From an uncultured Lachnospiraceae bacterium (GTDB taxonomy: Bacteria > Bacillota_A > Clostridia > Lachnospirales > Lachnospiraceae), in the NCBI GenBank assembly GCA_910587905.1, contig CAJUOF010000270.1, positions 1 to 5,171 of the forward strand: a stretch of DNA of 5,171 nt, in the 5' to 3' direction. Under the pieces are notes generated by a model, which saw only the letters and a program-made list of their open reading frames with translations, was not told where the DNA came from and ran no database searches. Positions 1 to 5,171 of the stretch are shown one piece after another (position 1 is the first letter of the stretch; the number at the start of each line of letters is the position of its first letter). Position numbers and translations under genes: made by a program.

Positions 1-1
1 G

Positions 2-2434
2 AACATCATCCACCGGGATGTGAAGCCGGAGAATATCTTTATCAGTGAGGCGGGCCGGTTCAAGCTGGGGGATTTCGGTGTGGCCAAAACTGCCGCCTCC
101 AGAAGCACGGGCGGCTCCCACAAGGGGACGGAGCGGTACATGGCGCCGGAGGTGTTCCTAAACCAGCCCTACGGCCCCACGGTGGATCTCTATTCCCTGG
201 GGCTTGTGCTCTACCGGCTCTTAAATGGAGGCCGGCTTCCCTTCCTGCCGCCCGCGCCGAAGCCCCTCTCCTTCGGGGACTATGAGAACGCGCAGATCAG
301 GCGGATGCAGGGCGCACCCATCCCCCCGCCGGCAAAGGCGGATGCCGCTCTGGCTTCCATCGTGTTAAAGGCCTGCGCCTTCCGCTCTGCGGATCGCTTC
401 CGCAGCGCGGTGGAATTTAAGGGGGCGCTGGATACCTATGTCAGTTCCCATCCGGACGGGGTGACCTCTGCCCTTGTCGAAGACTTGCCTGCCCAGTTCC
501 AGGAGGGGCCTTTTGCCATCGGCTGGCGCATCCAGGAGCCGGAGGCGGCGCAGAATCCGAATGAAAACCCGGCGCAGGCCGCAGATGGCCGGAACCATGA
601 GGAGGATCGGGGGCAGACCGTAGGCGGCTGGGACAGTGACGGAAGAACAGAGGGAACCGTAGGCGGCTGGAGCAGTCCGGAAGCGGCCGAAATGCCGCCG
701 GAAGGAACCGTCGGCGGCTGGGGCAGTCCTACGGAACGCCTGGAGGAGCCGGAGGAAAAGCCGGATTCTGACCGGACGGCGGAGGATACAGAGAAGGAAG
801 GTACAGAGGAGGAAAGCCCGGACAGTCCGGCAAGTGGAGGGGAGACTCCGGCAGGCGGAGAAAAAAAGAAGAAGAGAAAACGGCTGCTCCTTGCCGGGGG
901 GCTTCTCGTCTGCCTGGTGGCTGCAGGAGGGATCTGGTTTGCGAAGATCAGGGGGAATCCTCATAAAGGCGGCCGGGAATACGAGATCGAATATGATGAG
1001 GATGGGAAGGAGATCAAGCGCAGCTTTTATAACAGGGACGGCTCCTTAAGAAGATATCTGACGATCGAATATGACGGGAACGGAAATGAGATCCGCCGTG
1101 ATTATTTTAAGGCGGACGGGACGCCGGACGGCTACAGGATCTCGGAAAACCGGGCAGGCATATGCGTCCGGGCAGAATATTATGAGAATGACGGCACACT
1201 GAGAAATTATGATACCTACGAATACGACAAAGCGGGAACCAGGATCAGGGAAAACCGGTTTAACCGGAATGGGATCCTGGAAGAGTACGTGGTGCCGGAA
1301 TTTGACCGGGACGGAAACCGGATAAAGGCGAGTGTCTACCATGCAGACGGTACCCTGGATACCGTCTCAGAGTATGACGAAAACGAAAAACAGATCAAAT
1401 GGAGCTGGTTTGATGAAGAAGGAGAGATGCTCCTTTACCGGACCTACGAATACGATGAGATGGGGTATAAGGTAAGATCCGATCGTTATGAGGCGGATGG
1501 TACTCTGGAGTATTACACTGTCTATGAATATGATGAAATCGGAAATCCGACAAAGGAAAATCAGTACCGGCCGGATGGAACCCTGGAATTCTATTCCCTG
1601 CTTGAATGCGATGAAGAGGGAACGCGGATTAAGGAGAGTGAATACCGTGCGGACGATACCCTCTACCAGCTCTTTGAATATGGAGAAAACGGGCGGCTCG
1701 CAAAGGTGAGCAGCTATGATGAGAGCGGCATGTTGGAAAGCTATGACGTTTATGAGTACGACAGCGCCGGAAATCAGACAAAGCTTAGCGGCTATTATGC
1801 GGACGGCACGCCGCTCAGGATCAGTGAGTACGATGAAAACGGTAATGAGAAAAAATGGTTCATTTATAATGAAGATGGTTCATTCAGTTACGGCTCCCTT
1901 TCTGAATATGACGCTTCCGGAAAGCGGATCAGGACGGAATCCTATGGGGAAGGGGAGGTATTATCCAGTTATACCCTTTATGAGTATGACGAAGCTGGAA
2001 ATCGGGTAAAGGCAAACAACTATTATACAGACGGCACACTGAGTGGGGTCTATGAGTATGATGAAAACGATCATGTGATAAAAGAGTTTAATTACCGGAC
2101 GGACGGCACGTTCAGCTTCGGTTATCTCTATGAATATGATGCCTCTGGAAAGATGATGCGGGAGGAACGCTATGAGGAAGGGGAGGTATTATCCGGTTAT
2201 ACCCTTTATGAGTATGACAGCGCCGGAAATCGGATAAAGGAAAGCGTGTATTCCGCGGATAATACTTTGCAGAGGTATACGGTTCCCGAATACGACGAAA
2301 AAAGAAACCGTATCAAAGAGAGCACTTATGACGCCGGCGGCAGCCTGCAGGAGTACCGCCTTTTGGAATATGATGAAAATGGAGACTATCTGAAAGGCAG
2401 CACCTATGACGCACAGGGGAATTTCCTGTACTGA
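2..2434 (+). CDS. Transmembrane Hanks-type Ser/Thr protein kinase with YD-like repeat ectodomain (5' truncated by window edge)
   Basis: This is the C-terminal 810 residues of a eukaryotic-like Ser/Thr kinase; the N-lobe lies off the left edge, so the GTG at 20 is an internal Val codon, not a start. Visible kinase motifs are the catalytic loop HRDVKPEN (11-34, catalytic Asp at 17-19, an RD kinase), DFG (71-79), an activation segment rich in Ser and Thr, GTERYMAPE (ending at 151) and DLYSLG of subdomain IX (from 185). The domain ends near 440. A Pro/Glu-rich linker of about 140 residues (480-880) carries three TVGGW motifs. A KKKKRKR basic run then precedes one helix (884-943), which places the kinase in the cytoplasm and the C-terminus outside. 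The exterior part is a 19-unit YD-like array (986-2431), where PknB-type kinases usually carry PASTA repeats. It lies 160 bases upstream of a kinase fragment and essC on the same strand, so a role in controlling type VII secretion is likely but inferred. The ligand and substrates cannot be read from the sequence. Confidence 0.93.
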   Translation, partial: NIIHRDVKPENIFISEAGRFKLGDFGVAKTAASRSTGGSHKGTERYMAPEVFLNQPYGPTVDLYSLGLVLYRLLNGGRLPFLPPAPKPLSFGDYENAQIRRMQGAPIPPPAKADAALASIVLKACAFRSADRFRSAVEFKGALDTYVSSHPDGVTSALVEDLPAQFQEGPFAIGWRIQEPEAAQNPNENPAQAADGRNHEEDRGQTVGGWDSDGRTEGTVGGWSSPEAAEMPPEGTVGGWGSPTERLEEPEEKPDSDRTAEDTEKEGTEEESPDSPASGGETPAGGEKKKKRKRLLLAGGLLVCLVAAGGIWFAKIRGNPHKGGREYEIEYDEDGKEIKRSFYNRDGSLRRYLTIEYDGNGNEIRRDYFKADGTPDGYRISENRAGICVRAEYYENDGTLRNYDTYEYDKAGTRIRENRFNRNGILEEYVVPEFDRDGNRIKASVYHADGTLDTVSEYDENEKQIKWSWFDEEGEMLLYRTYEYDEMGYKVRSDRYEADGTLEYYTVYEYDEIGNPTKENQYRPDGTLEFYSLLECDEEGTRIKESEYRADDTLYQLFEYGENGRLAKVSSYDESGMLESYDVYEYDSAGNQTKLSGYYADGTPLRISEYDENGNEKKWFIYNEDGSFSYGSLSEYDASGKRIRTESYGEGEVLSSYTLYEYDEAGNRVKANNYYTDGTLSGVYEYDENDHVIKEFNYRTDGTFSFGYLYEYDASGKMMREERYEEGEVLSGYTLYEYDSAGNRIKESVYSADNTLQRYTVPEYDEKRNRIKESTYDAGGSLQEYRLLEYDENGDYLKGSTYDAQGNFLY
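617..721 (+). repeat. Three TVGGW motifs in the kinase juxtamembrane linker
   Basis: The pentapeptide Thr-Val-Gly-Gly-Trp occurs at 617-631, 656-670 and 707-721, starting 13 and 17 residues apart. The last two are preceded by Glu-Gly, the first by Gly-Gln, and all three are followed by Asp/Ser/Gly-Ser. The surrounding sequence is acidic and low in complexity, so the motifs stand out as short linear docking or modification sites on the cytoplasmic side of the membrane. Each offers a threonine that the attached kinase could phosphorylate. The function is not known to me; the regular spacing and exact conservation are what the sequence shows. Confidence 0.85.
986..2431 (+). repeat. Array of 19 YD-like repeats encoding the kinase ectodomain
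   Basis: Nineteen tandem units of mostly 26 (78 nt) or 24 (72 nt) residues fill the whole extracellular part. The consensus is roughly Y-E-Y-D-E-x-G-N-x-x-K-x-x-x-Y-x-A-D-G-T-L followed by four or five less conserved positions. The YEYD...G half and the DGTL half resemble the YD repeats of Rhs-type proteins, which form beta strands. Unit 3 (beginning ISENRAG) and unit 10 (FEYGENG) are the most divergent. The array runs to the stop codon with no cap or other domain after it. A beta-rich binding surface is plausible; no ligand is indicated. Confidence 0.88.
1751..2206 (+). repeat. Higher-order tandem duplication inside the repeat array (two copies of 228 bases)
   Basis: Units 11-13 (1751-1978) and units 14-16 (1979-2206) form two copies of a three-unit block with lengths 24, 26 and 26 residues in the same order. 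Near the block ends the DNA is almost identical: 1949-1990 and 2177-2218 are 42 bases with one difference, exactly 228 bases apart. The third unit of each block shares a GEVLSxYTL ending not found in the other units. The similarity includes synonymous positions, so this part of the array expanded by block duplication, and later than the other units, or was homogenised by gene conversion. Confidence 0.75.
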
Positions 2435-2524
2435 CGGGGCATCATCCGTCTGAGACAGCGTTTCCATACATAATTATTTATGCAGAAGAGAAGAGGGCTG
2501 GAGTCTCAAATTATCAGAATATTC

Positions 2525-2553
2525 TTGCGGGTTTGGATAAAAACTGCTATGAT
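2525..2553 (+). promoter_or_regulatory. Candidate extended -10 sigma-A promoter for the kinase fragment and essC
   Basis: TTGCGG (2525-2530) and TATGAT (2548-2553) are separated by 17 bases, and a TG lies one base before the -10 (2545-2546), the extended -10 arrangement. The -10 matches five of six consensus bases; the -35 matches only the TTG. Transcription would begin near 2560, leaving a leader of about 35 bases before the ATG at 2595. It sits in the AT-richer 160-base spacer 2435-2594, where I see no strong terminator or other gene. If real, essC can be transcribed independently of the upstream kinase. Confidence 0.5.
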
Positions 2554-2580
2554 AAAATCATGACATTCCTCTTTAATGTG

Positions 2581-2586
2581 AAAGGA
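2581..2586 (+). promoter_or_regulatory. Ribosome binding site of the kinase fragment
   Basis: AAAGGA lies 8 bases before the ATG at 2595, a normal Shine-Dalgarno spacing for a low-to-mid GC Gram-positive. It supports the view that the short ORF is, or was, translated from this start. Confidence 0.6.
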
Positions 2587-2594
2587 TAAGTACC

Positions 2595-2729
2595 ATGGAA
2601 TATACGGTAGGCTCGAAGGTCCTGGACAGATGGGAGATTGTCCGTCCCATCGGGGCGGGCTCCTACGGGAAGGTATTTGAAGTCAGAAAGACCAGCTACG
2701 GGGTGGATACAAAAAAAGTAATGGAGTGA
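2595..2729 (+). pseudogene. N-terminal remnant of a second Hanks-type Ser/Thr kinase (44 codons)
   Basis: The ORF encodes 44 residues that match the start of a bacterial Ser/Thr kinase: a short lead-in (WEIVRPI), then the glycine-rich nucleotide loop GAGSYGKV (residues 20-27) and the following strand FEVRKTSYGVD. It ends at residue 44 before the strand that would carry the ATP-binding lysine, so it has no catalytic lysine, HRD or DFG and cannot be an active kinase. The reading frame is clean up to an A7 run (2711-2717), after which kinase similarity is lost. Neither other forward frame restores kinase sequence, so this looks like a deletion of the rest of the gene and not a single-base frameshift. 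It has a good Shine-Dalgarno and a candidate promoter, and its stop is 7 bases before the essC start. It may therefore survive as a translated leader. Whether it derives from the upstream kinase gene or from a paralogue cannot be told here. Confidence 0.75.
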
Positions 2730-2733
2730 GGAA
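2728..2733 (+). promoter_or_regulatory. essC: Ribosome binding site that fixes the essC start
   Basis: GAGGAA overlaps the stop codon of the kinase fragment (2727-2729) and is close to the ATG at 2737. An in-frame TAA at 2719-2721 closes the essC frame upstream and no other start codon lies between, so 2737 is the only reasonable start. The overlap of stop codon and ribosome site predicts translational coupling to the short upstream ORF. Confidence 0.7.
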
Positions 2734-2736
2734 GCC

Positions 2737-5171
2737 ATGGACGCAATCCTTCGCATCAGCAATCAGACAGGAATACGGGATTTCGACCTGACACAGGAAA
2801 AGCAGCCCATCGAGGCGCTGCAGCTTACCTTTTTCCCCACAGAGGGAGAATGGAGCTATCAGTGCCCGGAGACGGTGCTCGTCAACGGCCGGGGCTCTTC
2901 TTCGGGCCTGGTGCACCTGTGGGACGTCTATCTGGTGGATCAGGCGACCAGGACCAAGGTGCTTGTCCTGCCGAAAACAGCGGGAGAAAAGAAAAAACTT
3001 CTTTTCTCCGGTGAGCTTTCCGTGGGACGGGCGGAGGGAAACCGGCTGAAGCTTGTAGATCCGATGGTCTCGGGGCGTCACTGTGTCTTTTTCCTGCAGG
3101 GCGGCGTCCTGTTTGTAAAGGATCAGAGGAGCACCAACGGTACCTGGGTCAACGACCGTCCGGTAACGCCCGGCACGCCCTGGCGGCTGGAACAGGGCGA
3201 TACGGTAAAAGTGGGACGGTATGTATTTGGCGTGGAGGAAGCCCTGTCCCTTCTTAACATGGACGACGGTGCCTTTTTTCATGGCGAAGAAGACGGCGGG
3301 CAGGGCCAGGCCTCCCGGACTGCGGCTTCGGACGGCATGGCCGCCAGGGGGAAAAAGCCCTATCCCTGGTTTTCACGCGCACCGAGGATGATCCGGCCCT
3401 TACCGGCCCTTGATGTGACGGTGGAGGATGCCCCCGGTATCGGCCAGAAGCCCAGCATGGGGATGATGGCGCTTGCCATGAGTATTCCGGCCATGGCTTT
3501 AAGCTTCGGCATGTCCGCCCTCCGCTACGGACTTGGCCGGAAGAAATACGGCAAGCTGGAAAAGCAGAGGGCCGAGCTTTACACCCGGTATCTGACGGGG
3601 GTTGAGAATCAGCTTACGGAGCACGCGAAACGCCAGAGGGAGCAGTCTGTCCGGATGCATCCTGCCCTCAAGGACTGTCTTAACCTGGCGGAGGGCCCGG
3701 CCATGAGCCTGTGGGAACGCCATCCGGGCGACGAGGATTTCTTAAGCCTGCGCCTGGGCACCGGCCGGCAGCCGGCAAAGGCGCAGATCCGCACCCAGCC
3801 CCGCCGCCTTCAGCTTGCGGAGGATGAGTTTACCCATCTGTCGGAGCAGCTTGCGGAAAAATACCGGCTTGTGGAGGATATGCCCCTTTGCTGTGAGCTT
3901 TTCAGAGACGGCGTATGCGGCGTGATCGGCCCCAGGAAGGAGGCGGTGGAACTGGCGCTTTCCATGGCGGCACAGATTGCGGCCCTGCACAGCTATGAGG
4001 ACGTAAAGCTTGTGGTGGTGTTTCCGAAGGAGGAATGGCAATTCTTTAGCTGGATGCGCTGGCTGCCCCACTGTGCGAGTGCGGAACGGGATATCCGCAC
4101 CATCGCCTGTACGGAGGAAGAGGCCAAAGAATTTCTGCCCTCCCTGGAGATGGTGATCCGGGAGCGGCTGGATTCCAGGAAGGAATGGAGCTTTGCCGAA
4201 AAGACTTCCACCCTTCCCCATTATATTTTCCTTGTGGCCGACCCTTCCCTTCTGGCGGGATCGCCCGCAGTGGGCTCCGCCATGATGGCGAATCAGCCGG
4301 AGCTGGGCTTAAACGGGATTATCCTGGGGCAGAGCCTCTCCGATTTTCCCCACAGCGTCCACAATGTGCTCCGGGTGTCCCGAAACGGAAAAGGACTTCA
4401 CATATCCATGACACAAAATTCCGAGCCCCTGGAATTTGACACCGTCGAGAGCGCCGTGCCGCTGCCCCTTTACCGGACCTTTGCCAGAAAGATGGCTCCC
4501 ATCCGCCTGGCGGGGAGCGGCTCCGGCCGGCAGGGGCTGCCGTCCCTGGTGACGCTTTTTGAGGGGTTACATATTCGGAAAGTGGAGGAGCTTGCGCTGG
4601 AGGAATACTGGGCAGGCGCAAGGCCGGAGGAGACCATGTCCGTCCCCATCGGGATAAAGGGCGGCGGCGACGCATTCCTCTTTGATATCCATGAGGGTGC
4701 CCAGGGTCCCCACGGCCTTGTGGCGGGCGGCACAGGCAGCGGAAAATCCAAGATGGTGCAGGCTTGGGTGGCATCCATGGCGATTCAGTTTTCACCGGAG
4801 GACGTGAATTTTATCCTGGTGGATTTCAAGGGAGAAAGCCTGGTGGCGCCTTTTCGGAGCCTTCCCCACCTGGCGGGCTTCACCAGCAACATCGACCCGG
4901 ATGTCCGCCGCAAATTTTTGGCCATCGAGAGTGAGATGTCCCGCCGGATGCTCTTGCTGAAAACGGGCGGCGACAGACCCTATGACGATATCATCGCCTA
5001 CCGGCGTGCGAGGAGAAAGGATCCGGGAATGGAGCCCATGCCTTTCCTGTTCCTGGTGGTGGATGAATTTGCCGCTTTTAAGGATCAGTACCCGGAGTTT
5101 ATTTCCCCCATTGATCATCTTTATCAGGCCGGGCGTTCCCTGGGGATGATGGCCATCCTGATGACCCAGAA
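2737..5171 (+). CDS. essC: Type VII secretion protein EssC, FHA-FtsK/SpoIIIE ATPase (3' truncated by window edge)
   Basis: This is the first 811 codons of the membrane ATPase that powers T7SSb secretion of WXG100 and LXG substrates; the frame is open to the right edge, and family members are usually about 1,400-1,500 residues. In order: a beta-rich N-terminus without recognisable FHA motifs (1-85), then an FHA domain (about 86-168) with GR (97-98), SGRH (112-115) and STNGTWVN (132-139), all phosphothreonine-binding positions present. A linker holds the FSRAPR motif. One hydrophobic segment (residues 241-262, bases 3457-3522) is followed by a basic, probably helical stretch. The signature LWERHPGDEDFLSLRLGTG (325-343) and a D0-like region come next. 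The first ATPase domain has Walker A GGTGSGKS (664-671), VDFKGE (695-700) and Walker B FLFLVVDE (D776, E777). The second and third ATPase domains lie off the edge. Only one membrane segment is visible where the family normally has two. Neighbouring kinase genes and the intact FHA suggest phosphorylation control. Confidence 0.93.
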   Translation, partial: MDAILRISNQTGIRDFDLTQEKQPIEALQLTFFPTEGEWSYQCPETVLVNGRGSSSGLVHLWDVYLVDQATRTKVLVLPKTAGEKKKLLFSGELSVGRAEGNRLKLVDPMVSGRHCVFFLQGGVLFVKDQRSTNGTWVNDRPVTPGTPWRLEQGDTVKVGRYVFGVEEALSLLNMDDGAFFHGEEDGGQGQASRTAASDGMAARGKKPYPWFSRAPRMIRPLPALDVTVEDAPGIGQKPSMGMMALAMSIPAMALSFGMSALRYGLGRKKYGKLEKQRAELYTRYLTGVENQLTEHAKRQREQSVRMHPALKDCLNLAEGPAMSLWERHPGDEDFLSLRLGTGRQPAKAQIRTQPRRLQLAEDEFTHLSEQLAEKYRLVEDMPLCCELFRDGVCGVIGPRKEAVELALSMAAQIAALHSYEDVKLVVVFPKEEWQFFSWMRWLPHCASAERDIRTIACTEEEAKEFLPSLEMVIRERLDSRKEWSFAEKTSTLPHYIFLVADPSLLAGSPAVGSAMMANQPELGLNGIILGQSLSDFPHSVHNVLRVSRNGKGLHISMTQNSEPLEFDTVESAVPLPLYRTFARKMAPIRLAGSGSGRQGLPSLVTLFEGLHIRKVEELALEEYWAGARPEETMSVPIGIKGGGDAFLFDIHEGAQGPHGLVAGGTGSGKSKMVQAWVASMAIQFSPEDVNFILVDFKGESLVAPFRSLPHLAGFTSNIDPDVRRKFLAIESEMSRRMLLLKTGGDRPYDDIIAYRRARRKDPGMEPMPFLFLVVDEFAAFKDQYPEFISPIDHLYQAGRSLGMMAILMTQ

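Noticed and set aside
365..964. Long open frame on the minus strand opposite the kinase linker
   Set aside because: It is antisense to a well-supported kinase gene. Its product is a low-complexity Arg/Pro/Leu-rich translation with no recognisable domain, as expected opposite GC-rich coding sequence.
834..1049. Short forward frame overlapping the transmembrane region of the kinase gene
   Set aside because: It is a frame-shifted reading of the same coding sequence, rich in Arg and without domain features.
986..2431. CRISPR array or non-coding satellite
   Set aside because: The periodicity is 72/78 bases in frame with conserved peptide motifs and diverged DNA, so it is a coding repeat; there are no identical direct repeats with unique spacers.
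2433..2450. Hairpin GACGG/CCGTC just at the kinase stop codon as a terminator
   Set aside because: The stem is only 5 bp with an 8-base loop and no T-run follows, so an intrinsic terminator is not supported.
2480..2563. 27-codon ORF in the spacer starting at ATG 2480
   Set aside because: No Shine-Dalgarno precedes it, it overlaps the candidate promoter, and the peptide resembles nothing I recognise.
2711..2717. A7 run as a frameshift or slippage site that would rescue the second kinase
   Set aside because: Reading on in either alternative frame gives no kinase-like sequence (no ALK-type lysine strand), so slippage would not restore the protein.
2683..3282. Minus-strand open frame opposite the start of essC
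   Set aside because: It overlaps the kinase fragment end and the EssC FHA domain, which are supported by motifs. Its own translation shows no family and no convincing ribosome site.
3742..5118. Several minus-strand open frames opposite essC
   Set aside because: They overlap one another in different frames and lie against the conserved LWER signature, Walker A and Walker B coding regions; their translations look like shadows.

Overview
The window is a 5.2-kb piece of a type VII secretion (T7SSb/Ess) locus from a Gram-positive bacterium. Both main genes run off its edges. All supported genes lie on the + strand. The EssC-type FtsK/SpoIIIE ATPase with an N-terminal FHA domain, the Hanks-type kinase next to it, AGGA-type ribosome binding sites and the moderately GC-rich composition suggest a member of the Clostridia, most likely Lachnospiraceae. 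That placement is inference; no rRNA or marker gene is present.

Positions 2-2434 hold the 3' part of a membrane Ser/Thr protein kinase. It enters at the catalytic loop (HRDVKPEN) and continues through DFG and APE, then a long acidic low-complexity linker with three TVGGW motifs. A basic stop-transfer segment and one transmembrane helix follow, then an extracellular domain of 19 tandem YD-like repeats of 24 or 26 residues.

Positions 2435-2594 are a 160-base AT-richer spacer with a good candidate extended -10 promoter (2525-2553). It drives a 44-codon ORF (2595-2729) that is the extreme N-terminus of a second Hanks kinase: it has the glycine-rich loop and then stops. The stop lies 7 bases before the next start codon.

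From 2737 to the right edge is the 5' portion of essC: a beta-rich N-terminus, an FHA domain with its phosphothreonine-binding residues intact, a single hydrophobic segment where the family usually has two, the cytoplasmic D0-like region, and the first FtsK/SpoIIIE ATPase domain with Walker A and B.

Working model (inference): the kinase senses something outside the cell through its repeat ectodomain, phosphorylates threonines on itself or on other proteins of the locus, and the EssC FHA domain reads that phosphorylation to control secretion. The most unusual points are the repeat ectodomain, the TVGGW triplet, the truncated kinase ORF ahead of essC and the apparently reduced EssC membrane anchor.
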